Below are positions 34,419-42,692 of a DNA stretch of 64,000 nt, one piece after another. This DNA is from Mycobacterium sp. NAZ190054 (GTDB taxonomy: Bacteria > Actinomycetota > Actinomycetes > Mycobacteriales > Mycobacteriaceae): positions 1-64,000 of the forward strand of contig NZ_LMVQ01000112.1 in assembly GCF_001545925.1 (NCBI RefSeq), given 5' to 3'. The translations under genes and the position numbers were made by a program. Position 1 is the stretch's first letter; each line of letters opens with the position of its first letter. The notes under the pieces are model-generated. The model saw only the letters and a program-made list of their open reading frames with translations, did not search any database and was not told the origin of the DNA.

Positions 34419-35515
34419 AGTGCACCCTTCGTGACAAGATCGAGTAACTCGTCGGTGCTGCCCGCCTCGAGTCCGACATCCCGCAACCGGAGTCCGTCCC
34501 GTTTGGCCGCGCCGTGTGTCGCGCAGTCGACAAGGTGCAGCAGCGCTGTTGCGACCGGCATCTCGATGTGCGCGATCGCGGCAAGCTCCAGCATCGGCAC
34601 CACTGCGAACGCGAAGTCTTCACGGTAGTAACGATGTTCGAGTGAAGCCGGCGCCATGATCGAGGCGTTGGCACGACCGGTGGACACCGCGATACGCAAC
34701 TGGTCTTCTGCGGTGCCACTGTCGGGTACCGCATCGACGGTACCGATGGCCAGCATTTCCTGCACCAACGGGTCAAGGGTGTGGCCGAACGCTGTTGCAA
34801 GGGCGAGGCGCTCCTCGTCCAGCCGTGTCATCACTGTGGCGACAGCGGGCGTGGTGGCTTCGGCGTAGTAGGCGAACTGCCCGCCCGTCGCCTCCACCCA
34901 GGCGGCGGCGAGCACTGCTGCCGGGGGGTGCAGAACCGCGTTCACATTGGCCAATCCCGTGGCGAAGACGTCTGGTTCCGGTCGGCAGGACGGCCACAGC
35001 TGTGTCGCGAATGTAAGTGCGGTGTCGTCGGTTCCAAGAGTCGCGGCTCGCACGCGTCGAGCGGTGCCCGTTATCCGCACTTCCGGGCCGTCGCCGCAGC
35101 GCGCCACGTAGGTCAGGGTCGACAGCTCGGCGATCGGAGGGCGCTCGATGCCAAGTCTGGCGAACCGTGACGCCACGTGCGCCGCGCCCAAGGTGTGACC
35201 GGGATTGAGCAGCAACGGAACCCGACACCCGAGTCCAGCCAGATCGTCGGCCAGCGCCCGGTGTGCCAGGGCCGGTAGACATACCACTGCCACTTCGGCT
35301 CCGTCGACTGCTTCGGCCAGCTCGGTGGTGATGACAGGAAGCGGGGTGAACGTCTCGCCCAGGACACCGCTGGCATGGACGCCGCCGGCTTCACGATAGG
35401 GCTTGAGCGTGGTAGCGCTACGGTTCCACAGCCGCACCCCGTGTCCGGCGGCTGTGAGTTCGACGGCGGCCGACAGCCCTCCCGCTCCGGCGCCGAGCAC
35501 GGCCACGGTGCTCAC
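34415..35515 (-). CDS. NAD(P)-dependent opine (octopine/nopaline) dehydrogenase family protein
   Basis: A 366-residue two-domain dehydrogenase. N-terminal Rossmann: VAVLGAGAGGLSAAVELTAAGH; the linker-to-domain junction has ANVNAVLHPPAAVL with the catalytic His of ODH enzymes, followed by YYAEATTPAVATVMTRLDEERLALATAFG, typical of the PF02317 group. Such enzymes reductively condense an amino acid with a 2-oxoacid or run the reverse. The GTG at 35513-35515 overlaps the enolase-family gene stop (GTGA). In an import operon the oxidative cleavage of a secondary amine is the more natural direction. Confidence 0.85.
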   Translation of the reverse strand: MSTVAVLGAGAGGLSAAVELTAAGHGVRLWNRSATTLKPYREAGGVHASGVLGETFTPLPVITTELAEAVDGAEVAVVCLPALAHRALADDLAGLGCRVPLLLNPGHTLGAAHVASRFARLGIERPPIAELSTLTYVARCGDGPEVRITGTARRVRAATLGTDDTALTFATQLWPSCRPEPDVFATGLANVNAVLHPPAAVLAAAWVEATGGQFAYYAEATTPAVATVMTRLDEERLALATAFGHTLDPLVQEMLAIGTVDAVPDSGTAEDQLRIAVSTGRANASIMAPASLEHRYYREDFAFAVVPMLELAAIAHIEMPVATALLHLVDCATHGAAKRDGLRLRDVGLEAGSTDELLDLVTKGAL

Positions 35516-36681
35516 AAGGTCGCCGTCTCGTCTGCGTACTTTGTCAGCTTGACGGTGTCGACCTCGATCCCGAGGCCCGGCGTATCGGGGCAGATCAGGC
35601 TACCGTCGCGGAACTCGAACGGTGTGGTGAGTACGTCGTCGAGGTAATAGACGCCGGCCGTGCGGGGCCCGTCGGACCCCTCCACTGCCGTCACCGAGCA
35701 CACGCTCGGCAGGATCGCCCGTTCCATGGCCACCCCGAGGTGGAGGTTGGCCGCGGTGCCGATTCCGAACTCGATCGATCCGCCGATATCGTGATACATC
35801 CCCAGTGCGGCGGCGAGTTCAGCCTGCTGTCGGGCCCGCCACAGGCCGCCGGGTTTGGTGACGTAACAGCTGAAACACTCAGCCGCACCATGCTGGTGTA
35901 GCTCGAGGATGTCGTGCACCGTCCACGCTGATTCGTCGGCCATCACCGGCACGTTGATTCGGCGAGCAACCTCGGCGAGTCCACGCATCCCGGCCAGCGG
36001 CTGTTCACACAGCAGCAGATCGTACTCCTGCTGCCGCAAGGTGACCCGCACAGCCTCGGCAATACTGGGATATCCCTCGTTGCCGTCCACGCGCAGTTCG
36101 ATTGTCGGCCCGACGAGTTCGCGCATTCGCCTCATCAACTCGACATCCCGATCACCGTCGATGCCGGTCTTGAGCTTGAAGACGGTGATACCCTCGGCCA
36201 CAGCGACTTCCGCTTCCGACAGTGCATCCCCGATCGGCATCAGGCCCAACGAGTGGGTGATCCGCACACCGTCGCGCCGCCTTCCGCCGAGCAGTGTGTG
36301 GACCGGAACCCCAAGTGCCTTGCCGGCGATGTCGTGGCAGGCGATGTCGATCGCGGCCTTGGCGTACGGTGCACCCTTGGCGACTCGGTCCATGGCCGCG
36401 TGGACGACGCTGATCTCGCGGGGGTCCTTACCGCGCACGGCCTCGAACAGGTAGTCACGCACAAGAGCGAGAACGGTCTCCGGTGACTCTCCGCCGTAAC
36501 GCATCTGGGGCCCGCCCCACGTCGGTATCGCCGGCGTCTCACCCCATCCGCTGATGCCCTCGTCGGTGTCGAGTCGAATGATCGCGTGGTGACCGATGCG
36601 CCGGTGGGTGTTCCCTGACCAGGAGTGCACACGACGTAGCGGCAGGGTGACCAGGTGGATCTGCCCGCCGGTGATCTGCAT
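35512..36681 (-). CDS. Enolase-superfamily enzyme (mandelate racemase/muconate lactonizing type)
   Basis: A 389-residue TIM-barrel with capping domain. The MLE-subgroup KxK acid/base motif is in FKLKTG (about residue 168), metal ligands are DGNEG, CEQP and ADES, and GGSIEFGIGTAANLHL carries late active-site residues. Members of this subgroup epimerise, cycloisomerise or dehydrate a carboxylate or acylamino acid by abstracting the alpha proton. The ATG at 36679-36681 stands 32 nt after the upstream gene. Function unknown beyond class; the operon suggests proton abstraction next to a carboxylate of the imported compound. Confidence 0.9.
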   Translation of the reverse strand: MQITGGQIHLVTLPLRRVHSWSGNTHRRIGHHAIIRLDTDEGISGWGETPAIPTWGGPQMRYGGESPETVLALVRDYLFEAVRGKDPREISVVHAAMDRVAKGAPYAKAAIDIACHDIAGKALGVPVHTLLGGRRRDGVRITHSLGLMPIGDALSEAEVAVAEGITVFKLKTGIDGDRDVELMRRMRELVGPTIELRVDGNEGYPSIAEAVRVTLRQQEYDLLLCEQPLAGMRGLAEVARRINVPVMADESAWTVHDILELHQHGAAECFSCYVTKPGGLWRARQQAELAAALGMYHDIGGSIEFGIGTAANLHLGVAMERAILPSVCSVTAVEGSDGPRTAGVYYLDDVLTTPFEFRDGSLICPDTPGLGIEVDTVKLTKYADETATL

Positions 36682-36713
36682 TGGTTCCTCTCAGGGTTGA
36701 GTTGGTGTCGGCA

Positions 36714-37289
36714 TCACGTGCCGGGAGCATCACCGATCATCTCGATCTTGTTGCCGTCGGGGTCGAGTAGGTACAGGCTCAACCCGTAGCCGCTCGGTTC
36801 AGGTCCGGCTACGATCGTCACATTCCGGTCCTTGGCGCGGTTGGCGATCTCGTGCAGGTTGCGAGCCCGGAAGGCGATGTGCTCCACCGGGTTCCCACCC
36901 TCCGGGCGCCCCGTGGTGAGACCCAGGCCCTGGTGCGTGACCACCAGCGGGCGACCATCTCGAAAGTCCTCGCGTTTGCGCACCGTCAGCCCCAGGAAGC
37001 CGAGATAGAACTCTTCGGCGGCGGCGAGGTCGGTGGTCTGGAGCAGTAGGTGACCGATGCCGTAGATCACCGGCGGCTTCTCGCTGCCGAGCACACTGTG
37101 CCGCTCGGTGTCCGCCCCGAGGACTCCGGCCCGAGACCAGTCTTCAGGTGCGTACTCGGATATGGCGACGTGGAAATGCTCGGGGTTTGCCCCGGCATGT
37201 TCCACCATCGCCTCGGTGATGGCCTTGGCGAGCCGTCGTTTCTGCTCGACGCTGCGGCCCTCCCACATGTGTACGGTGACGAACGGCAT
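36714..37289 (-). CDS. 4-oxalocrotonate tautomerase-like domain fused to a VOC (glyoxalase-fold) domain
   Basis: A 191-residue two-domain protein. Residues 1-60 are 4-OT: MPFVTVHMWEGRSVEQKRRLAKAITEAMVEHAG has catalytic Pro2 (Pro1 after Met removal) and an Arg at about residue 12. Residues 75-191 form a VOC module: IGHLLLQTTDLAAAEEFYLGFLGLTV with first metal His, then EHIAFRARNLHE and LYLLDPDGNKIEMIG with the second-site His/Glu. I know these as separate families; this joining is unusual. The pair may isomerise an enol/keto intermediate and then open or oxidise it. ATG at 37287-37289. Confidence 0.88.
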   Translation of the reverse strand: MPFVTVHMWEGRSVEQKRRLAKAITEAMVEHAGANPEHFHVAISEYAPEDWSRAGVLGADTERHSVLGSEKPPVIYGIGHLLLQTTDLAAAEEFYLGFLGLTVRKREDFRDGRPLVVTHQGLGLTTGRPEGGNPVEHIAFRARNLHEIANRAKDRNVTIVAGPEPSGYGLSLYLLDPDGNKIEMIGDAPGT

Positions 37290-37301
37290 GTATCTCCTTC
37301 G

Positions 37302-38747
37302 TTAGTTGTAGAGAACGGTGGTCGTCGGGGTGTCCGAGCCCAAACCGGCCCGGGACACGATCGCTCGGGCACGGTCTCGCGCCTCGATCCGGAGTGCCTT
37401 CTCGTCCAGCGAGAGCACGGCCCCGTCGAGGTAGAGGGCCGTCCCGTCGACCCACGTCTCGGAGATGCTGGCGGTGCTGGCCGACCAGACCAGCGCGAGA
37501 ACCGGATCATCGAAGGGAACCCAGTCGTGGTGGTCAAGATCCCACAGAACGAAATCGGCCTTCTTGCCTGCTTCGATCGAGCCGATCTGGTCGTCCCAGC
37601 CCAGTGCCTTGGCTCCGTCGATCGTCGCCATTCGCAAGGCCTTTCGAGCACCTATGAGAGATGCTTCGCATCGGGCGTCTTTGAACATGCCGGCGACTAC
37701 CGACATCTGTCGCATCAGGTTCAAGTTGCCCGACGCGGCCACCCCGTCGGTACCCAGTCCGACGGTCACTCCGGCGTCGATCATCTCCGGGTAGTGGCCC
37801 AACGGTGACGAAGCGCCCTTGCCCAGCTTGAGTGAGGAGAAGGGACAGAAAGCAACGCTGGTCCCGGAATCTGCGAGTAGGTCGACCTCGGCGCCGGCGA
37901 CGGCCACCGCATGAGCCAGTACCAGGTTCGGCCCGAGCCCGCCGTGCTCGCTGATGCGGGTTACCGGCCACCGCCCATACTTCTGCTCGCTGACGTGTGC
38001 CTCTTCAATGCTGCTGGCCAGATGGTAAGTGGTGCCGACCCCGAGCTCGGAGGCAAGCGCGCGGGCACCGACATGTAGCTCCAGCGAGCATGGCTCTTTG
38101 CCCTCGATGTTGACCCAGCACCGAATTCGACCGTTTGCGTGGCCGTTCCATCGCCGTACCGCGTCGCCGAGAACGTCGAGTGCCTCGACGTGATCGCCGA
38201 AGAAGTGGTGTCGCACCATCTCTTCGGACCAACCGCGCGGTAGCTCCGGTGGTGGTCGATCTGCCGCATGCCGTCCGACGATTCCCCGGATACCGATCTC
38301 GGCGGCGGCCCTGGCGGTGATTCCCGGATCGTTCTGGGCCCCCATGTCAAGGAAGCAGGTGGTGCCGTTGCGGAGCATCTCGGCGGCGCCCAGGCTCACG
38401 CTCACGCTCTCGTCCTTGGGGCCGACGCTCGCGTAGAAAGGCTTGGCCCAATGGAAGACCCAGGTGCGTGTCGAGATGTTATCGGGAAACACCGCACGCG
38501 AGAGTGTTTCGGACAGGTGCACGTGAGAGTCGACGAATCCGGGGCTCAACCCGCGATTCTGGGCGTTGCGCACCACGTCGCCAACTGTCGGTGGATGCTC
38601 GTGCAGGACGTCGTCCGTTCGTCCGACCGCAACGATGATGTCGCCGTCGATCAGTACGGCGGCGTCCCGTAGGACGGTGTCGGAGGCATCCACGGTCACC
38701 ACCCAGTCGAGATGGGTCAGGAAGATGCGTTCACCCGTCGATGACAA
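37302..38747 (-). CDS. Metal-dependent amidohydrolase/deaminase (TRZ/ATZ or SAH-deaminase type)
   Basis: A 481-residue amidohydrolase. The HxH motif is in GFVDSHVHLSETLS, further metal His residues in TYHLASSIEEAH and VLAHAVAV, and the Asp in LGTDGVAASGN; the C-terminal beta-sandwich part has GSIEAGKKADFVLWDLD. This subgroup deaminates or hydrolyses C-N bonds of heterocycles (cytosine, guanine, triazine, adenosine analogues). The start is TTG at 38745-38747, supported by GGAGGAGAG just upstream; it overlaps the M24 gene end by 17 nt. Substrate unknown. Confidence 0.88.
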   Translation of the reverse strand: MSSTGERIFLTHLDWVVTVDASDTVLRDAAVLIDGDIIVAVGRTDDVLHEHPPTVGDVVRNAQNRGLSPGFVDSHVHLSETLSRAVFPDNISTRTWVFHWAKPFYASVGPKDESVSVSLGAAEMLRNGTTCFLDMGAQNDPGITARAAAEIGIRGIVGRHAADRPPPELPRGWSEEMVRHHFFGDHVEALDVLGDAVRRWNGHANGRIRCWVNIEGKEPCSLELHVGARALASELGVGTTYHLASSIEEAHVSEQKYGRWPVTRISEHGGLGPNLVLAHAVAVAGAEVDLLADSGTSVAFCPFSSLKLGKGASSPLGHYPEMIDAGVTVGLGTDGVAASGNLNLMRQMSVVAGMFKDARCEASLIGARKALRMATIDGAKALGWDDQIGSIEAGKKADFVLWDLDHHDWVPFDDPVLALVWSASTASISETWVDGTALYLDGAVLSLDEKALRIEARDRARAIVSRAGLGSDTPTTTVLYN

Positions 38748-39879
38748 ACAGCTCTCCTCCGTCCATCAGATCCGAGATGACGGTGTAACCGTCATCTGTC
38801 ACCGCGACGACGTCTTTGACCTGGAAACCGAAGCGGCCCGGGATCATCGCGAACGGCTCGATGCCGATGATCGCGCCGGACTCGATCGTGTCCGTGGAAG
38901 TCGCGCTGATGTATGGAAGTTCGTGCATGTCGAGTCCCATGCCGTGCCCGAAGAACGCGATGGCGTGCTCCCCGAGGGGGCCGAGCGCCTCGACGTAGGC
39001 GGCGTAGATCTCTCGGGGATCGGCTCCTGGGCGCAGCATCTCCAACCCCGCGCGGCGGGCACCGCTCACCAGATCCCAGTGCCACTGCACATCGGCGGTG
39101 GGTGCCCCGACGACTGCGGTGCGGGCCACTCCGGCTTGGTATCCGCTTCGGCCGCCGAAGATCTCGACCCGAACCACGTCACCGTGGGCGATCCGGCGCG
39201 TCGTCGGTCCGGCGTTGGGATATTGGCTGCCGATACCGGTGGCCGCGATCAGGAACCGGTGTTCGGTGACACCGGATGCGTAGAGAGCGGACACGATTCG
39301 CTCACCGAGCTCGGCCTCGGTTTGTCCCACCTTCGCGCCCAGGAGACCGACCCGTAGCGCCTCGTCCGCCGCCAGGGACAGTTCGCGAACGGTATCGAGT
39401 TCGGCCGCCGTCTTGGCCGATCGCAGTGTCTCGAGGTCCTCGTCGAGCGCCACCCAGGTGACCTCCGGTAGCTTCTCCCGCAACCGGTCCAGACGCACGG
39501 CCGGCACAAAATCCGTCTCGATGCCGATTCTGAGTGGTCCGCTGCCCCAGATGCGGACGATCAGGCCTGCGAGTGCCTCCATCGGCTCCTCGACGAATTC
39601 CTTCCACACCACCAGTGGCACGGTGGGCAGTGCGTCGGCGACGAAACTCCGTTCCATGTCGATCGCGAGCACCCCGGCCAGATCCTGCGGACCGACCAGC
39701 GCGGCCGCGTGTCGCCAGCGCATCAGAGGATGCGACACGATGCGCAGACCGGTCGCATAGGTGAATCCCTGTGGGGAGAGCAGGACCACGCCGTCCAGCT
39801 GCCTCCGTTGAACCAGACCGGCCAGCTTGCGGACAGTTTCGGACTGTCCACCGGCCGGTGCGCACTTCTCAATTGTCAC
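38731..39879 (-). CDS. M24 creatinase/prolidase-fold hydrolase with substituted metal ligands
   Basis: A 382-residue pita-bread protein with an N-terminal creatinase-type domain and a C-terminal catalytic domain. The usual five ligands D-D-H-E-E read here E (VRVEIFGG), G (QAGVART), H (FFGHGMGLDMHE), E (IGIEPF) and K (QVKDVVAV), so three are changed and a two-metal site is unlikely. Creatinase itself is a metal-free member, so cleavage of a C-N bond without metal is plausible. The GTG at 39877-39879 follows GGAG and overlaps the permease end by 11 nt; a TTG at 39909 is the longer alternative. Fold call is solid. Confidence 0.85.
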   Translation of the reverse strand: MTIEKCAPAGGQSETVRKLAGLVQRRQLDGVVLLSPQGFTYATGLRIVSHPLMRWRHAAALVGPQDLAGVLAIDMERSFVADALPTVPLVVWKEFVEEPMEALAGLIVRIWGSGPLRIGIETDFVPAVRLDRLREKLPEVTWVALDEDLETLRSAKTAAELDTVRELSLAADEALRVGLLGAKVGQTEAELGERIVSALYASGVTEHRFLIAATGIGSQYPNAGPTTRRIAHGDVVRVEIFGGRSGYQAGVARTAVVGAPTADVQWHWDLVSGARRAGLEMLRPGADPREIYAAYVEALGPLGEHAIAFFGHGMGLDMHELPYISATSTDTIESGAIIGIEPFAMIPGRFGFQVKDVVAVTDDGYTVISDLMDGGELFVIDG

Positions 39880-40687
39880 GGTGACTCCAGCTGACGATGC
39901 GGCGGTCAAGTACCTCGACCACGAGGTATGAGCCGTACCCCATGACCGCCAGCACGACGACCAGAGCGAAGGATTCGGCGATCCTCAGTTGAGAATTGAA
40001 GGTGGTGATCATCACGCCTAATCCCACGTTGCCTCCTACGAACTCGCCGACGATGGCACCGACCAGAGATGCCGGCACAGCCAACCGAAGGCCGGCGAAG
40101 ATCGTGGGTAGCGAAGCGGGGAGCAGGAGCTTGCGGAACATCGTCCAGCGTGAAGCGCCCAGCGAGCGCAACAGGGTGCGGGCTTCCTGGTCGGCGGCGT
40201 TGAGCCCGACGACGACGGCGACCAGCACCGGGAAAAAGCAAGACAATGCGGCGAAGAACACCCGCGGTGCGATCCCGAAACCGAACCAGATCAGGAACAA
40301 CGGTGCGATCGCGACTTGCGGGGTGCTCTGGACGGCTACCGCCAACGGGTACACCGATTTGCGGGCGAACGTGCTGACACCGATGATCAGTCCGGACGCG
40401 AACCCGAGCGTGACCCCCAGAGCGAAGCCGACTGTTGCTTCGAACGCCGTCCAATAGAAGTTCTGCCAAAAGTACTGCTGCTGAATCAGAGTCAGCAGGG
40501 CCTGAGCGATCTCGCTGGGGGCAGGCACGATGAGCCTGTTGACCAGACCCATCCGCGACCCGAGTTCAAGAACGGCCAGTATCACCACCAAGGTGAGGAC
40601 AGGCCACACCCAGCCGCCTCGACCCTGGCCCGCCTTACTGGCCGGCGGAGCGGCAACGGGTGACGGAACCGAGCTCGTCGCGGTCAT
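39869..40687 (-). CDS. ABC transporter permease, SsuC/TauC/ThiX type
   Basis: A 272-residue permease with about six membrane helices. The cytoplasmic EAA loop reads LNAADQEARTLLRSLGASRWTMFRKLLLPASLPTIFAGLRLAVP, closely following the family pattern (key residues about 150-195). It pairs with the neighbouring ATPase and binding protein. The ATG at 40685-40687 overlaps the ATPase stop (ATGA). Importers of this type take up sulfonates, nitrate, thiamine-precursor pyrimidines and aromatic acids. Confidence 0.94.
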   Translation of the reverse strand: MTATSSVPSPVAAPPASKAGQGRGGWVWPVLTLVVILAVLELGSRMGLVNRLIVPAPSEIAQALLTLIQQQYFWQNFYWTAFEATVGFALGVTLGFASGLIIGVSTFARKSVYPLAVAVQSTPQVAIAPLFLIWFGFGIAPRVFFAALSCFFPVLVAVVVGLNAADQEARTLLRSLGASRWTMFRKLLLPASLPTIFAGLRLAVPASLVGAIVGEFVGGNVGLGVMITTFNSQLRIAESFALVVVLAVMGYGSYLVVEVLDRRIVSWSHRDN

Positions 40688-41469
40688 GGTTGCGCCCCGG
40701 TGGTGGCCTGCGCCAAGGTCTTTCGGATATCCGCGACGAGTGCGACCGCCTTTGGGGTTTCCATCACCTCGGGGGTACGGGGCTTGGGGAGATCCACGCG
40801 GACCCGATCGATGATGCGGCCCGGACGTGGCGTCATCACTATTACCTCATCGGACAGTGTGACGGCTTCGCCGATGTTGTGCGTGACATAGACAATCGTG
40901 CGGTTGAGCCGACGTTGTAATGAGGCCAGCTCCTGATCGAGTCGTTCGCGGGTGAATTCATCGAGAGCGGCGAAAGGCTCGTCCATCAACAGGACATCCG
41001 GTTCGAATATCAGCAGCCGCGCCAGGCTCGCCCGCTGTTGCATGCCACCGCTCAGTTCCCAGGGGCGCTTATGTTCGAAGCCTTGCAGGCCCACCATCTC
41101 GATGAGTTCCATCGCCCGCGAGCGCGCGGACGCCTTGTCGAGGCTGAGAACCTCGATCGGCAACATGATGTTGTCCAACGTGCTGCGCCACGGCAGCAGA
41201 ACCGCGGATTGGAGCATGATGCCGCAGTCGGGCCGGCCGGCGCAGGCCGGACGTCCGCTGATCGTCACGCTGCCGGTGGTGGGTTCCACGAGGCCGGCCA
41301 TCAGTTTGAGCAGCGTGGACTTTCCGCAACCGCTCGGTCCCACCAATGACACGACATCACCGCTACGGACGTTCAGATCCACCTCGGCCAACGCCACCAC
41401 GTCCGACCCCCCGCTCGTCGGATAGGTCCGAGAGGCTCCCGAGACCGTGATGATCGGTGCCGTGCTCAC
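40684..41469 (-). CDS. ABC transporter ATP-binding protein, SsuB/TauB type
   Basis: A 261-residue ATPase with Walker A GPSGCGKSTLL, Q-loop LLPWRS, signature LSGGMQQRASLARLL, Walker B LLMDEPFAALDE and H-loop VTHNIGEAV. The order of motifs and the PRPGRIIDRVRVDLPKPR tail match SsuB/TauB. The GTG at 41467-41469 (MSTAPIIT) is preferred to an ATG at 41508 inside the gap after the binding protein. It energises import by the permease next to it. Confidence 0.95.
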   Translation of the reverse strand: MSTAPIITVSGASRTYPTSGGSDVVALAEVDLNVRSGDVVSLVGPSGCGKSTLLKLMAGLVEPTTGSVTISGRPACAGRPDCGIMLQSAVLLPWRSTLDNIMLPIEVLSLDKASARSRAMELIEMVGLQGFEHKRPWELSGGMQQRASLARLLIFEPDVLLMDEPFAALDEFTRERLDQELASLQRRLNRTIVYVTHNIGEAVTLSDEVIVMTPRPGRIIDRVRVDLPKPRTPEVMETPKAVALVADIRKTLAQATTGAQP

Positions 41470-41507
41470 GGAATCACCCTGGTACAGCCTGTGAGTTGCT
41501 GACCGCA

Positions 41508-42545
41508 CTACTCGGCACCGTCGATCCGGTCGATGTAGTCGTTGGTGAAGACCTCGCCGAACGGTACTTCCATGGTGCCGTACACCGCGTTCAACAGTGT
41601 GGTGGTCGCCTGCTCATCGATGAAGCCCCATCTGTCACCGATCGGCACGGTGCCCTGAGATGCGAGATCGACGGAGTACACGGCGGTTTCGGGGTCGGTG
41701 CAGCCTTCAGGCGCCAGATTGCAGACAATCTCGACGGCTTCTTCCTGATTGGTCGTGATCCAGTCGGCCGCCTGCAGCCAGCCACTGGCCAACTTGATCG
41801 CGATCTCGGTCTTCGCCGGATCGTTGAGCAGTTCGTCGGGTACCACCATCATGTTGCCCGGCAGGTTCGCGAAGTCCTCGGGCATGATCGACCGCAGTTC
41901 CATCCCGGCTCCCATCTCCATCGCGGCCATATCGCCGCCGCCGTGGGCGAAAGCCTGGATTTGGCCGGTCTGGAAGGCGTTGACCACCGCAGCCCCGCCG
42001 GCGCCGACGATCGGCTGCTCCCATTCGGTGACCCCGACGGACTTCATCACGGCGTCGACGATGGGAATCGCTCCGTCCGTGGCTGAGGTCACCCCGATTG
42101 ATTTCCCTTGCAGATCGGCCGCGGTCTCGATGTCGCTGCCCTCGACCGGGACACTGAGCATCGCGACGTCGCCGTGGGTGAGCATGGCGATGGCCGTGAC
42201 AGGGGCGCCTTCGAGTGCTCCGCCGTACACCGCCTGTGCGCTGGCTGCACCGTAGTCGGCATTGCCGGCCACGATCTGTTGCACCACATTGGAAGAGCCG
42301 TCGGTGCCGATGCCATTGACCTCCAAGCCCATTGCCGGCCAGAACTTCTCGGTAGCGACCAGGAACGCTGCCCAGTCGACACCGAGGGTCGCCGGTAGCA
42401 CCATGTCGACCGTCGTCGTGCTGTCCTCGGACGGCGCGGAATCACTCGAACTGTTCGACGAGCACCCGACGAGTGCTGCGATGGTCAGCGCACTGGTCGC
42501 CGCCGCGAAAGTGCGGACTGTCTGATTTCTCCCTGGTCCTGCCAT
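41508..42545 (-). CDS. ABC transporter substrate-binding lipoprotein, NMT1/SsuA type
   Basis: A 345-residue lipoprotein, first gene of the ten-gene operon. Signal peptide with lipobox LVGC at about residues 25-28, then a Ser-rich linker (SSNSSSDSAPSE). The mature part starts with VDMVLPATLGVDWAAFLVA and has VVQQIVAGNADYGAASAQAV and LQGKSIGVTSATDGA, as in NMT1-like receptors. Ligands in the family include taurine, sulfonates, formylaminopyrimidine and aromatic acids. The operon enzymes suggest a nitrogen-containing carboxylate. Confidence 0.93.
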   Translation of the reverse strand: MAGPGRNQTVRTFAAATSALTIAALVGCSSNSSSDSAPSEDSTTTVDMVLPATLGVDWAAFLVATEKFWPAMGLEVNGIGTDGSSNVVQQIVAGNADYGAASAQAVYGGALEGAPVTAIAMLTHGDVAMLSVPVEGSDIETAADLQGKSIGVTSATDGAIPIVDAVMKSVGVTEWEQPIVGAGGAAVVNAFQTGQIQAFAHGGGDMAAMEMGAGMELRSIMPEDFANLPGNMMVVPDELLNDPAKTEIAIKLASGWLQAADWITTNQEEAVEIVCNLAPEGCTDPETAVYSVDLASQGTVPIGDRWGFIDEQATTTLLNAVYGTMEVPFGEVFTNDYIDRIDGAE

Positions 42546-42583
42546 GTGTCACCTGCTCCGTGTAGGAAGATCGGTCGGCCGAG

Positions 42584-42610
42584 TTGGTTAGTTGTTAGTT
42601 ATAAGACCAA
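42584..42610 (-). promoter_or_regulatory. Candidate promoter/operator of the ten-gene operon
   Basis: TTGGT (42584-42588) and ACCAA (42606-42610) are inverted and 22 bp apart, framing two GTTAGTT direct repeats. On the minus strand TATAAC (42598-42603) could be a -10 box. It lies 38-65 nt upstream of the binding-protein start and is the best candidate for control by the FCD GntR protein encoded at the operon's end. There is no better-conserved TNGTNNNACNA site. Confidence 0.35.
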
Positions 42611-42692
42611 TTTGTGTCGTCGGGGTTTCCTGCTGTTTCCAAGCGGCAAACTTCGGCCGCGATCCGGGCAGCGCCGGGAGTTCTCAGGTAGT

